From Bacteroidales bacterium (GTDB lineage: Bacteria; Bacteroidota; Bacteroidia; Bacteroidales; UBA10428), in the NCBI GenBank assembly GCA_016931575.1, contig JAFGEO010000103.1, positions 1 to 36,288 of the forward strand: 36,288 nucleotides of DNA. Reading direction: 5' to 3'. The notes under the pieces are model-generated. The model was not told the DNA's origin. It searched no databases and saw nothing but the letters and a program-made list of their open reading frames with translations. The translations under genes were made by a program, and so were the position numbers. Positions 25,878 through 35,263 of this stretch are shown here, piece after piece (the stretch's first letter is position 1; every line of letters starts with the position of its first letter).

Positions 25878-27272
25878 CTACTTTATCCCCTTAAACATTC
25901 TGTCAAACCGGATGTTCATCGGGAAGGGTTTATCCGGATCGAGTGACAGCCAGATGAACTTTGGCTTTCCTACGATATGATCTTCCGGAACGTATCCCCA
26001 GTAGCGTGAGTCGAGACTGTTATGCCTGTTGTCACCCATCATCCAGTAGTAGTTCATCTTAAAGGTGTAAGAGGTACTTGCTTTACCGTTGATATAAATC
26101 GTTGAGTCCTTTACCTCCAGCTTGTTTCCTTCATAATATCCTATGATCCGCTCATAAAGAGGCAGGGACTCAGCTGTCAACTCAATTTCTACTCCTTTTT
26201 TGGGGATGTAGATTGGGCCGTAATTATCCAGGGACCAGTTGTTCCGGCTGTCGTGCGGGAATAACTGGTACTGTTCGCCCATATGGGTGTAAGGAACGAT
26301 GGAGTCAACCTGATTGCTGGATCCAAGCATCTTTTTCATTTCATCGGTCAGGGGGATCGCATGCCTGCTTTTCAATGCAGCAATTACATCTTCGCTCATC
26401 CCGATGTCCTTCAAACGTTTTTCATTAAACTGGTAGCTGTGTGCATAAACCAGGTATAGATACTGGAGGCCGGGAATGACTTCCTGCCTTTGCTCGTTTG
26501 TATAGACTATGCCATTAATAATTTGCAGGGAATCACCAGGGATCGCCACACACCTCTTAATATAGTTGTCCCGTTTATCGATAGGGCGTACAACGATTTC
26601 TTCAGTATTCCAGATCTGTTTTCTGGCGCGTGCATAGTTTTGCTTCTTTCCATTGGCAAGGCTCCTGATCTGGTAGTAGTAACTTTGGGCCTGGTTGCTT
26701 AGAATTACCGTGTCACCCTCCGGAAAGTTGAACACCACCGGATCATTCCGTTCCACTTCACCCAGACCTGCAAGCCGCTCATAATCCCACTGAAGCCAGT
26801 TCAGGTAAGAGGGGATGTTGCTCCCGGGGATACTATGTTGCATAAAGGGGATTGAAAGTGGCGTGTTAGGTAGCCGGGGACCATAGGCTACTTTACTGAC
26901 ATACAGGTGATCACCCACCAATAATGATTTCTCCATCGAAGGGGTGGGAATCTTATAATTCTGGAACAGGAAAATGTTTATCAGGGTAACGGCAACCACG
27001 GCAAATATCAGTGCATCAAGCCATTCGATTGCCCAGTGGTTTTTGCCTTCCCTTTTTTTCCAGGGAGTCCAGTTTACTTTTTTGGTCAGGTAAATATCAA
27101 CAATAACAGGAATACCCAGCAAAAACCAGTAATTGCCAAGCCAGATTATCCAGAGAACATAAAGTATAAGAGTAATGGAAAAGCGGATCAGGTCACGCCA
27201 TCCATATTTCTCAACCAGTTTTTTAAAGGTTTCTTTATTAAGTGAAATGTTTTTCAGGGAAAAATTCCTCAT
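25878..27272 (-). CDS. lepB: Signal peptidase I, copy 1
   Basis: Membrane protease removing Sec signal peptides. It has two to three N-terminal membrane segments. The catalytic Ser is in PTPSMEKSLLVGDHLYVSKVAYGPR and the general-base Lys in YIKRCVAIPGDSLQI; the signature GDNRHNSLDSRYWGYVPEDHIVGKP is near the end. The length of about 464 residues exceeds the classical enzyme because of a long insert between the Lys box and the GDNRHNS box, common in Bacteroidota. The ATG at 27272 is preferred over GTG at 27275. It follows a paralogue. Confidence 0.92.
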   Translation of the reverse strand: MRNFSLKNISLNKETFKKLVEKYGWRDLIRFSITLILYVLWIIWLGNYWFLLGIPVIVDIYLTKKVNWTPWKKREGKNHWAIEWLDALIFAVVAVTLINIFLFQNYKIPTPSMEKSLLVGDHLYVSKVAYGPRLPNTPLSIPFMQHSIPGSNIPSYLNWLQWDYERLAGLGEVERNDPVVFNFPEGDTVILSNQAQSYYYQIRSLANGKKQNYARARKQIWNTEEIVVRPIDKRDNYIKRCVAIPGDSLQIINGIVYTNEQRQEVIPGLQYLYLVYAHSYQFNEKRLKDIGMSEDVIAALKSRHAIPLTDEMKKMLGSSNQVDSIVPYTHMGEQYQLFPHDSRNNWSLDNYGPIYIPKKGVEIELTAESLPLYERIIGYYEGNKLEVKDSTIYINGKASTSYTFKMNYYWMMGDNRHNSLDSRYWGYVPEDHIVGKPKFIWLSLDPDKPFPMNIRFDRMFKGIK

Positions 27273-27348
27273 CACGTGTTGATTTTATTCATTTAGCGCT
27301 GTGAAAATACTAATTATTTATCTTTTGAAACTGTTAAAGATTCAGAAT

Positions 27349-28719
27349 TTATTTAATCCATTTGAACATCCGGTCCCAGCGAATACTTTTCAGGAAGGCT
27401 TTATTTTGGTCTACCGACAACCAGATTAGAACAGCTTTTCCAATAATGTGGTCCTCAGGGACAAATCCCCAGAACCTTGAGTCTTTCGAATTGTGGCGGT
27501 TATCTCCCAGCATGAAGTAGTAATTCATCCTGAAGGTATAGGCATCGGAAAGCAGGCCATTGATATAGATGGAATCATTCCGGACAGAAAGGGAATTCCC
27601 TTCATAAGCGGTAATGATTCGTTCGTAGAGAGGGAGATTGAGCATGTTCAGTGCCACGGTTATACCTTTTTCAGGAATGTAAAGTGGTCCGTAATTATCT
27701 TCGGTCCAGGTATAGTAAGGACTGAAGGGGAAGATCCTGTGGTGTATTTCGGCCGGGATGGGGTCTGTGCTCTCATAGGGTACGATAGCTTTGAAAAAGG
27801 AAGAATCAACCAGAGTCTTGTACATTCTCCGTGTGAGGGGCAGGGTATAAATGGAGTTAAATTCATTGTACTGCACATGCGAGAGTGAGATACCAAGCTT
27901 CAGCATGTTCAGGGTATCCTGATGAGTTCCCCTGGCCTTTACCAGGTAATTGTGCTGGCTGCCCAGGATCTCATCTTCTTCCAGCTGATTGATAAAAGCT
28001 TTTCCGTGGACTATCCTGACTGTATCGCCAGAAATACCAACTACCCTCTTGGTATAGTAATCGCGCTTATCAACAGGCCGGTAGCTCAGTCTGTAATTCT
28101 CTGAAACATATTTTCGTCCATGCGACCTAACCAGCTGGTAATAGTTTACACTGCCTGCACCGGCTACCACTGTGTCACCAACGGGAAAATTAAAAACCAC
28201 GACATCGTTATGCTTTATTTTGGAATAGCCGGGAAGTCGTCTGAATGGAAAACTGAGTGCTGTGGAAAATGATTTTTTTTCAGAGGAGAAGGGCATCGTA
28301 TTATGGGAGAAGGGCATGTTTATGGGGGTCATGGGCATGCGGGGACCATATTGGTATTTACTTACAAGGATATAATCTCCTTCAACAAGAGTTTTCTCCA
28401 TAGACGAACTGGGGACAGTGAAAACTTCGAAAAAGAAGATGCGAATAAATACCGCCAGCAGAATGGCAATGATCAGCGAGTCGATGATTTCTGTGACCGG
28501 TTTATAGCGTTTGCCTGCTGGCTGACGTTTCCTCCAGAATCGCCAGTTGACAAACCGGGTAAAATGAAGGTCCGCTATGATAAGGACTCCAAAGAGGAGC
28601 CACTGCACGCCATACCATTCCACCCATAAAACATAGAGGGTGGCAGCGGCGAAGAACTTAACGAAAGGATCCTTTAGGAATTTCCGGATCAGCCGGAATG
28701 CCTCAGATACCTTTTTCAT
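27349..28719 (-). CDS. lepB: Signal peptidase I, copy 2
   Basis: 456 residues and the same architecture as the neighbour: FTVPSSSMEKTLVEGDYILVSKYQYGPR (Ser), YYTKRVVGISGDTVRI (Lys) and GDNRHNSKDSRFWGFVPEDHIIGKA. Both catalytic residues are kept, so both copies should be active. It begins 6 bases after the dapB stop and leads into copy 1 with a 76-base gap. Two tandem copies may divide substrates, such as lipoprotein-rich versus large secreted proteins; this is inference. Confidence 0.92.
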   Translation of the reverse strand: MKKVSEAFRLIRKFLKDPFVKFFAAATLYVLWVEWYGVQWLLFGVLIIADLHFTRFVNWRFWRKRQPAGKRYKPVTEIIDSLIIAILLAVFIRIFFFEVFTVPSSSMEKTLVEGDYILVSKYQYGPRMPMTPINMPFSHNTMPFSSEKKSFSTALSFPFRRLPGYSKIKHNDVVVFNFPVGDTVVAGAGSVNYYQLVRSHGRKYVSENYRLSYRPVDKRDYYTKRVVGISGDTVRIVHGKAFINQLEEDEILGSQHNYLVKARGTHQDTLNMLKLGISLSHVQYNEFNSIYTLPLTRRMYKTLVDSSFFKAIVPYESTDPIPAEIHHRIFPFSPYYTWTEDNYGPLYIPEKGITVALNMLNLPLYERIITAYEGNSLSVRNDSIYINGLLSDAYTFRMNYYFMLGDNRHNSKDSRFWGFVPEDHIIGKAVLIWLSVDQNKAFLKSIRWDRMFKWIK

Positions 28720-28725
28720 GGTGCG

Positions 28726-29445
28726 TTATTTTAGATTCAGCAGGTCCTCCATGGTGAAGATTCCTGTTTTACCCTTTATATATTCAGCAGCCAGCACAGC
28801 TCCAAAAGCAAATCCTTTCCGGCTTTTAGCCGAATGTTTCAGCTGGATATAGTCAACTTCCGAATCGTATGTTATCACATGGATCCCCGGCACCTCACCC
28901 TCACGGTAGGCAGTAATGTTAAGCACATCTTCGGCATCTTTCTGATCCAGGGCCCATGATTTCTTCCTGTGCAGGTTTTCAAGAATCCCTTCGGCAAGGG
29001 TGATGGCTGTACCTGATGGTGCATCAAGCTTGTGGATGTGGTGGGTCTCCTCGATATTGGCATCATAAGCCGGGAAAGCATTCATAATTTTCGCCAGCTG
29101 CTTATTGATCCGAAAAAGAATATTTACCCCCAGACTGTAGTTGGAAGCATAGAAGAAGGTTTTCCCCTTTTTCAGGCAGGTTTCAGTTACGGTCTTATAG
29201 TTATCCATCCAACCTGTTGTTCCTGATACAATGGGGACCCCGGCATCAAAACAAATCATGATATTGTCGAATGCGCTTTCCGGAATCGAGAAATCAATGG
29301 CCACATCCGCCTTCTTAAGATTGTCAGCATTCAGGTCGTGCTTATTGTCAATGTCAATGGTAAGGACTATTTCGTGCTTTCTGTCAAGGGCGATCTTCTC
29401 GATAATCTTACCCATTTTGCCATATCCTAAAAGTGCTATTTTCAT
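28726..29445 (-). CDS. dapB: 4-hydroxy-tetrahydrodipicolinate reductase
   Basis: DapB reduces the dihydrodipicolinate precursor with NAD(P)H in the lysine/diaminopimelate pathway. It has GYGKMGKII (nucleotide-binding loop), VSGTTGW, and ETHHIHKLDAPSGTA with the catalytic His pair and Lys. The ATG at 29445 is the family start; the frame upstream to 29508 runs into the promoter. 239 residues is the usual short length in this phylum. lepB copy 2 follows at once, so the lysine and peptidase genes share a transcript. Confidence 0.94.
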   Translation of the reverse strand: MKIALLGYGKMGKIIEKIALDRKHEIVLTIDIDNKHDLNADNLKKADVAIDFSIPESAFDNIMICFDAGVPIVSGTTGWMDNYKTVTETCLKKGKTFFYASNYSLGVNILFRINKQLAKIMNAFPAYDANIEETHHIHKLDAPSGTAITLAEGILENLHRKKSWALDQKDAEDVLNITAYREGEVPGIHVITYDSEVDYIQLKHSAKSRKGFAFGAVLAAEYIKGKTGIFTMEDLLNLK

Positions 29446-29485
29446 ACTTCGTAGATTTATATGTTTTTTCGATTTCCTTACCAAA

Positions 29486-29493
29486 CAAAAATA
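29486..29493 (-). promoter_or_regulatory. -7 box for dapB-lepB-lepB
   Basis: Minus-strand TATTTTTG fits TAnnTTTG about 40 bases before the dapB ATG. It directly abuts the T-run of the rplT terminator. Confidence 0.45.
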
Positions 29494-29522
29494 AAAAAAG
29501 GGAAGCAATAGATTTGCTCCCC
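29494..29522 (-). terminator. Intrinsic terminator of the thrS-infC-rpmI-rplT operon
   Basis: On the minus strand GGGGAGCAA and TTGCTTCCC form a 9-bp stem with one G-U pair and loop ATCTA, followed by seven T's. It lies about 23 bases after the rplT stop. Confidence 0.75.
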
Positions 29523-29544
29523 TTGCAATATTTTCAGGATTAGT

Positions 29545-29889
29545 CTATTTCACTGCTTTAACAACAGCTTCAAATGCATCCGGATTATTCATTGCCAGGT
29601 CGGCAAGAACTTTACGGTTGAGTTCAATTCCTTTTTTGTTGATCTTACCCATGAATTCTGAGTATGACATTCCATAAGGACGAACACCTGCATTGATACG
29701 TGTTATCCAAAGTGCCCTGAAGTTTCTTTTCTTGGTTCTTCGGTCGCGGTATGCATAGCCTAATCCTTTTTCATAGGCATTTTTTGCTACCGTCCAAACG
29801 TTTTTCCTTGAGCCAAAGTAACCTCTGGTTTCTTTAAGGATCTTTTTCCTTCTTTGTCTTGATGCTACTGCATTTACTGAACGTGGCAT
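29545..29889 (-). CDS. rplT: 50S ribosomal protein L20
   Basis: 114 residues: [62 protein letters not shown], the standard L20 with its basic N-terminal helix for 23S rRNA. L20 helps early 50S assembly and represses this operon in other bacteria. It is last in the operon before a terminator; an 88-base gap separates it from rpmI. Confidence 0.97.
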   Translation of the reverse strand: MPRSVNAVASRQRRKKILKETRGYFGSRKNVWTVAKNAYEKGLGYAYRDRRTKKRNFRALWITRINAGVRPYGMSYSEFMGKINKKGIELNRKVLADLAMNNPDAFEAVVKAVK

Positions 29890-29977
29890 TTTTTTCTCGA
29901 TTATGAATGGTTAGCGTCACACCCAGGTGCGATCTTTCAGCTAATTCACTCTGATTAAACAATTAAATACAAAAACA

Positions 29978-30175
29978 TTACTTCATGGCAAGCAGAAGCT
30001 TGGCATTTTTCTCATCAGTCTTGTTTACTGTACCGAAAGCACCGAGGTTTCTTTTTCTTTTCTTCGATTTCTTCGTCAGGATGTGACTTTTGAAAGCATG
30101 TTTTCTCTTAATTTTTCCCGAACCGGTAAGCGAATACCTTTTTTTCGCTCCGGCGTTCGTCTTCATCTTTGGCAT
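29978..30175 (-). CDS. rpmI: 50S ribosomal protein L35
   Basis: 65 residues, very basic: [45 protein letters not shown], normal L35. It lies 20 bases after infC and before rplT, the conserved order. Confidence 0.97.
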   Translation of the reverse strand: MPKMKTNAGAKKRYSLTGSGKIKRKHAFKSHILTKKSKKRKRNLGAFGTVNKTDEKNAKLLLAMK

Positions 30176-30195
30176 AATATGCTTCTATTTTGGTG

Positions 30196-30774
30196 TTAAT
30201 TTTTCTTCTTCACTGGTTTAGGGGCAAGAATGATGATCATCCTTTTTCCTTCCAGACGGGGTAACTGCTCGACCTTTCCATAATCTTCAAGGTCCTGTGC
30301 CAGGCGCAGTAACAGGATTTCCCCATCTTCCTTGTACACAATTGTGCGTCCTTTAAAAAAAACGTATGCTTTCACTTTGGCACCATCTTCAAGAAATTTC
30401 ATAGCATGTTTCAGCTTGAAATTGTAATCGTGTTCGTCCGTATGTGGGCCGAAGCGAATTTCTTTTACGATAACCTTGGTGGTCTTCGCTTTTATTTCTT
30501 TCTGTTTCTTTTTTTGCTGATAAAGAAACTTCTGATAATCAACGACCTTGCATACTGGTGGATCCGCACTTGGTGAAATCTCTACCAGATCAACTTCCAG
30601 TTGTTCTGCTATCCTTAAGGCTTCTTCCCTGGAATATACTCCCGGATTTTCAACATTGTCACCTACCACCCTTACCTTTGGAGCCCTGATTCTTTCATTA
30701 ATATTGAACTGTGGGCCCAGATCTCTGGGTTTATAGGGTCGTCTGCCGCCTTTATTAAAGTTTGGTCCCGCTAT
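30196..30774 (-). CDS. infC: Translation initiation factor IF-3 with probable AUA start
   Basis: IF-3 checks start codon pairing and keeps subunits apart. The frame covers both domains: [20 protein letters not shown] (N-terminal), [30 protein letters not shown], and [40 protein letters not shown]. The GTG at 30669 would delete the conserved RINERIR segment. Upstream, the only plausible start before a TAA is ATA at 30774, preceded by AGGAGG with eight bases of spacing, giving 192 residues. Rare starts on infC permit autoregulation, as with AUU in E. coli. Confidence 0.92.
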   Translation of the reverse strand: MAGPNFNKGGRRPYKPRDLGPQFNINERIRAPKVRVVGDNVENPGVYSREEALRIAEQLEVDLVEISPSADPPVCKVVDYQKFLYQQKKKQKEIKAKTTKVIVKEIRFGPHTDEHDYNFKLKHAMKFLEDGAKVKAYVFFKGRTIVYKEDGEILLLRLAQDLEDYGKVEQLPRLEGKRMIIILAPKPVKKKN

Positions 30775-30782
30775 GGTTTGGT

Positions 30783-30788
30783 CCTCCT
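30783..30788 (-). promoter_or_regulatory. Strong Shine-Dalgarno of infC
   Basis: Minus-strand AGGAGG lies eight bases upstream of the ATA at 30774, and no ATG, GTG or TTG follows at usable distance. It decides the unusual start. Strong Shine-Dalgarno motifs are not typical of Bacteroidota. Confidence 0.6.
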
Positions 30789-30808
30789 GTAATTAGTTAA
30801 ACATCTGG

Positions 30809-32752
30809 TTATTTGTCAGCAGTTTGCTTTTCTATTTCTTTCTGAATAAATATAGCAAAATCTTCAAGTTTCATACTTCCCTGATCCCCTTCGCCTTGCT
30901 TTCTGACTGCTACCGTACCTTCACTCATCTCTTTTTCTCCTACAATCAGCAGGTAGGGAATTCTCTTTAACTCGCTCTCTCTGATCTTTTTACCTATCTT
31001 TTCGTTCCGTAAGTCAACCAGGGTGCGAATATCGTAATTATTTAGAAAATTTAAAACTTTTTTAGCATAATCGTTGAACTTTTCACTTATTGGCAAAACT
31101 ACTACCTGATCAGGGTTAAGCCAAAGGGGGAATTTTCCCGCTGTATGCTCGATGAGCACTGCAACAAAGCGTTCCATAGACCCAAAGGGTGCCCGGTGTA
31201 TCATCACCGGTCTGTGGCGCTGATCATCGCTGCCTACATATTCAAGTTCGAAACGATCGGGAAGGTTGTAATCAACCTGGATGGTTCCCAGCTGCCAACT
31301 CCTTCCTAATGCATCTTTTACCATAAAATCGAGCTTGGGACCGTAAAAAGCGGCTTCGCCATATTCAACATAGGTATTCAGCCCCTTTTCTTCAGTGGCT
31401 TCCAGGATTGCACGTTCAGCCTTTTCCCAGTTTTCATCTGTGCCGATATACTTCGATTTGTCTTCTTTATCGCGCAGGGATACCTGGGTGATGAAATCCT
31501 CAAAATCCAGAATCCGGAAAATATAAAGTATGATGTCGATAACTTTTTTAAACTCGTCCTTCAGCTGATCAGGACGGCAGAAGATATGGGCATCGTCCTG
31601 GGTAAATCCCCGTACCCGGGTGAGACCGTGCAACTCCCCGCTCATCTCATACCGGTATACTGTACCAAATTCCGCCATCCGGATGGGAAGGTCGCGGTAG
31701 GAACGGGGCTTGCTCTTATATATCTCGCAGTGATGTGGGCAGTTCATAGGCTTCAGCAGGTATTCCTCGCCTTCCTGGGGTGTTCGGATCGGCTGAAATG
31801 AATCCTTGCCGTATTTCTCATAATGCCCTGAGGTTACATAGAGCTGTTTATGGCCGATATGGGGTGTCATAACCAGCTCGTAGCCGTATTTTCTCTGTAC
31901 ACGCTTCAGGAAGTCCTGCAACCTCTCCCGGAGGGCGGCACCTTTGGGAAGCCATAAAGGAAGTCCCATTCCTACAGTCGGGGAGAAGGTAAAAAGCTCC
32001 AGTTCTTTGCCGATCTTGCGGTGATCCCTCGCTTTTGCCTCTTCAAGGAATACCAGGTATTCTTCAAGCATCTTTTGTTTTGGAAAGGTAATCCCGTAAA
32101 TGCGGGTGAGCTGCTTGCGTTTTTCATCTCCGCGCCAATAAGCACCTGCAATACTTAAAAGCTTTATTGCTTTGATCTGGGAGGTGTCAGGCAGATGGGG
32201 CCCGCGGCACAGATCAGTGAAATTCCCCTGCCTGTATAAGGTGATGGTTCCGTCTTCCAACTCGGAAATCAGCTCGGTTTTGTAATTATCACCCTTCTTT
32301 TCGAACAACTTCAATACGTCCCCTTTATTAATGTCCTCCCGGATATACTCATTCTTTTGAGCCGCAAGCTCTTTCATTTTATCTTCAATCCTGGGCAGGT
32401 CGGCATCTGTAATGACTACTCCTTCGCCCGGATCAACATCATAATAAAATCCGTTGTCAATAGCAGGGCCGATACCGAATTTCATTCCCGGGTAAAGTGA
32501 CTCCAGGGCTTCTGCCATAAGGTGGGCAGAAGAATGCCAAAACGCATGCTTGCCTTCTTTATCGTCAAACTTATGAAGCTTAATGGATGCATCAGTCCTG
32601 ATAGGGCGGGTAAGATCCCACACTTCTGAATCTACAGAAATCGAGACTACTTCTTTGGCCAGACTGTTGCTCAGGCTTTTAGCGATTTCGAGACCGGTAA
32701 TGCCTTTATTATATTCTCTGACCGAACTATCAGGAAATGTAATTTTAATCAT
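30809..32752 (-). CDS. thrS: Threonyl-tRNA synthetase
   Basis: 647 residues with the full ThrRS order: TGS domain (1-60), editing domain ([21 protein letters not shown], near residue 70, and the second half with [18 protein letters not shown]), and the catalytic domain ([34 protein letters not shown] with zinc-binding Cys, [31 protein letters not shown]). The anticodon-binding domain ends the protein. It is first gene of the operon. A TAnnTTTG box 30 bases upstream leaves a short leader, so there is no room for a T-box or long riboregulator. Confidence 0.96.
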   Translation of the reverse strand: MIKITFPDSSVREYNKGITGLEIAKSLSNSLAKEVVSISVDSEVWDLTRPIRTDASIKLHKFDDKEGKHAFWHSSAHLMAEALESLYPGMKFGIGPAIDNGFYYDVDPGEGVVITDADLPRIEDKMKELAAQKNEYIREDINKGDVLKLFEKKGDNYKTELISELEDGTITLYRQGNFTDLCRGPHLPDTSQIKAIKLLSIAGAYWRGDEKRKQLTRIYGITFPKQKMLEEYLVFLEEAKARDHRKIGKELELFTFSPTVGMGLPLWLPKGAALRERLQDFLKRVQRKYGYELVMTPHIGHKQLYVTSGHYEKYGKDSFQPIRTPQEGEEYLLKPMNCPHHCEIYKSKPRSYRDLPIRMAEFGTVYRYEMSGELHGLTRVRGFTQDDAHIFCRPDQLKDEFKKVIDIILYIFRILDFEDFITQVSLRDKEDKSKYIGTDENWEKAERAILEATEEKGLNTYVEYGEAAFYGPKLDFMVKDALGRSWQLGTIQVDYNLPDRFELEYVGSDDQRHRPVMIHRAPFGSMERFVAVLIEHTAGKFPLWLNPDQVVVLPISEKFNDYAKKVLNFLNNYDIRTLVDLRNEKIGKKIRESELKRIPYLLIVGEKEMSEGTVAVRKQGEGDQGSMKLEDFAIFIQKEIEKQTADK

Positions 32753-32781
32753 TAGTTTTAAAATTTATTTTAAATGGGTAG

Positions 32782-32789
32782 CAAAGATA
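32782..32789 (-). promoter_or_regulatory. -7 box for the thrS operon
   Basis: TATCTTTG on the minus strand fits TAnnTTTG. It predicts transcription start near 32775 and a leader of roughly 20-25 bases before thrS. Confidence 0.55.
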
Positions 32790-32839
32790 TAAATTCTCGA
32801 TGTATTGTGAAGGCTGGCCACATATTTAAAAATAGTCCT

Positions 32840-35020
32840 ATGAAAAAAAACAAGCAGCTGCTATCAATCTTTGTTCTGGTTTTTTTGCACCTTTTGGGTA
32901 ATTCTGCCTTAGCTGAGCAATTGAACCTTACCTTGATCCAGAAGTATTTTCTCTTTTATCCGGCAAGGGTCGACGGAATCTGTTCAATGAAAGACGGACT
33001 GCATTATACCACACTTGAAGATGAACAGGCTATTGTCAAATTCAGCTATGAAACCGGTGAGGTTGTGGATACCTTGTTTTCGTTGGAATGGATTGATGAA
33101 GAAATTCCCTATATCGGATCCTATTCGCTGAGTGATGACGAAAAACAATTGCTGTTTGAGACTTCAGAAGAAAGTATTTACCGCCATTCCTTCAAAGCCG
33201 AATATTATGTCTATGACCTGATTAAGCAACAAACCACTGCGGTTTATTCAGAAGGAAAACAGAAGCTGGCAACCTTGTCCCCCGATGGGAAAAAAGTTGC
33301 TTTTGTGTTTGAAAATAATTTATACCTGAAATTTCTGGATCAGGACAGTCTCGTCCAACTAACCCACGACGGATTGAAAAATCATATTCTGAATGGCGAG
33401 CCCGACTGGGTATACGAGGAAGAATTCACCCTCACGACTGGTTACTACTGGTCACCGGACAGCCGAAAGATTGCATACTATAAATTTGATGAATCCAGGG
33501 TGAAAGAATATTGTCTGATCCTCCACCATGACCTTTACCCACAGCTGTATACCTACAAATATCCCAAGGCAGGAGAGGATAATGCCCTGGTTGATATCTG
33601 GGTGTATGACCTGGATCATGCCTCTCATCAGAATATGGATGTGGGCAGTGAAACAGACCGGTATATCCCCCGCATGAAATGGTTGCCCGGATCGGAGGAG
33701 CTGTGCATAACAGTTCTCAACCGGCGGCAAAATGTGGTCGACCTGTACGTTTCATATGTGACATCCGGAAAATCAAGGATTCTGTACCATGAAGAAAATG
33801 AAAAGTACATCTCCGAGTTTACAGACGACTTTGTGAATTTCATCGATTCCTCGGTGCTTATAATGAGCGAAAAATCCGGATTTATGCACATCTACCGGTA
33901 TAGCCCGGATGGAGAACTTATCAATCCGGTAAGCTCCGGGGAATGGGAAGTTGATGAATTGCTGGCTATAGACGAGGAAAAGGAACAAATTTACTTCACA
34001 TCGACCGAGATATCACCCATGGAGCGGCATATTTACCGGGTTAACCTGGATGGAACGAATAAGGAAAAGCTGCCATCCCCGCCAGGTTGCAGTGACGCAG
34101 TTTTTAGTAAAACCTGCGCCTATTATATCATGGCCTGGTCCGATGCAAATACTCCCCCGCAAACAGCCCTTTATAATCGCGAAGGAAACCCGATCCGGAT
34201 GCTTGAAGCAAATGAACGTGTTTCTTCCCTTGCCAGACGTTACCATTTTACACCTAAAACTTTCTTTACCGTTGAAAACAACGAAGGGACGAAACTAAAC
34301 TGCTACCAGATTCTGCCCCCTAAATTCAAAAAATGGAAAAGCTATCCTGTGATAGTATTTGTCTATGGAGGCCCTGAGTCGCAGGAAGTCATGAACAGCT
34401 GGGACGGAATCGAAATGCCCTGGATGCAATACCTGGCTCAGGAGGGATACATTGTGGTATGTATGGATAACAGGGGTACCGATGGCCGGGGAGAGGCTTT
34501 TAAAAAAAGTACCTACCTGGAACTTGGGAAATACGAAACCGAGGATCAGCTGGCACTTGTTAAGTATCTGGATAATCTGCCTTATGCAGATAAGCACCGG
34601 ATCGGCATTTTCGGGTGGAGCTATGGTGCCTATATGAGCCTGCTTTGCCTGACAAAGGGAGCCGGACTGTTAAACTGTGGGGTTGCTGTGGCTCCGGTAA
34701 CCAACTGGAAGTTTTATGATTCCGTCTATACGGAACGCTTCATGCGCAAGCCGGAGGAGAATGAAAAGGGATATGAGGATAATTCACCCATAAACTTTGT
34801 AGGCGATATGGAAGGAGAACTCCTGCTGGTCCATGGTGACGAAGATGATAATGTACACCTGCAGAATACCCTTACACTGATTGACGAGCTGGTTGAGAAC
34901 GACAAACATTTCGACCTGTATATCTATCCCGGGCAAAACCACTTTATGATGAGAGGAAATGCCCGGTACCATCTTTATAAAGAAGTGGATGAGTTTTTCA
35001 GGAAGAACCTCAGACCTTAA
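32840..35020 (+). CDS. Dipeptidyl-peptidase IV-like S9 prolyl peptidase
   Basis: About 726 residues from the ATG at 32840, which opens a signal peptide (FVLVFLHLLGNSALA); the frame upstream to 32774 is a shadow over the thrS promoter. The beta-propeller contains DWVYEEEF, the Glu motif that binds the substrate N-terminus in DPP IV. The hydrolase domain has the nucleophile in GWSYGAYMSL (the usual form is GWSYGG), Asp in VHGDEDDNVHLQN and His in NHFMMRGNARYHLY. It should remove X-Pro or X-Ala dipeptides in the periplasm. Confidence 0.92.
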   Translation: MKKNKQLLSIFVLVFLHLLGNSALAEQLNLTLIQKYFLFYPARVDGICSMKDGLHYTTLEDEQAIVKFSYETGEVVDTLFSLEWIDEEIPYIGSYSLSDDEKQLLFETSEESIYRHSFKAEYYVYDLIKQQTTAVYSEGKQKLATLSPDGKKVAFVFENNLYLKFLDQDSLVQLTHDGLKNHILNGEPDWVYEEEFTLTTGYYWSPDSRKIAYYKFDESRVKEYCLILHHDLYPQLYTYKYPKAGEDNALVDIWVYDLDHASHQNMDVGSETDRYIPRMKWLPGSEELCITVLNRRQNVVDLYVSYVTSGKSRILYHEENEKYISEFTDDFVNFIDSSVLIMSEKSGFMHIYRYSPDGELINPVSSGEWEVDELLAIDEEKEQIYFTSTEISPMERHIYRVNLDGTNKEKLPSPPGCSDAVFSKTCAYYIMAWSDANTPPQTALYNREGNPIRMLEANERVSSLARRYHFTPKTFFTVENNEGTKLNCYQILPPKFKKWKSYPVIVFVYGGPESQEVMNSWDGIEMPWMQYLAQEGYIVVCMDNRGTDGRGEAFKKSTYLELGKYETEDQLALVKYLDNLPYADKHRIGIFGWSYGAYMSLLCLTKGAGLLNCGVAVAPVTNWKFYDSVYTERFMRKPEENEKGYEDNSPINFVGDMEGELLLVHGDEDDNVHLQNTLTLIDELVENDKHFDLYIYPGQNHFMMRGNARYHLYKEVDEFFRKNLRP

Positions 35021-35210
35021 AGGCAACCTGATTACCCAACCACCTGCTTACCGTCTTATAATTGCGATTCTGCCCCGGGATACGACTTTGTTAATTTTTA
35101 ACTGTCTTTTTAAATGAACTATAAGCCAGATATTTACTAATTTTAAATTGGATTGAAAGATCCATGTATAGAGCTCACTAATTCAGTAATTTAAATTAAT
35201 AATTAATTTT

Positions 35211-35225
35211 TGGCACAGCATTTGA
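35211..35225 (+). promoter_or_regulatory. Possible sigma-54-like element
   Basis: TGGCAC, five bases, then TTGA: -24/-12 spacing as in sigma-54 promoters (TGGCACnnnnnTTGC) with one mismatch at the -12 C. It would start transcription about 25-30 bases before the lipoprotein ATG. The remainder of 35021-35263 holds no gene that I can see. Confidence 0.3.
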
Positions 35226-35263
35226 AAGGTGTTAAGTAAGTATTCACTTAGAATTTTGAAATC

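Noticed and set aside
30196-30669. infC starting at the GTG at 30669
   Set aside because: This would remove the conserved IF-3 N-terminal segment (NINERIR), and no ribosome binding site precedes it, whereas AGGAGG precedes the ATA upstream.
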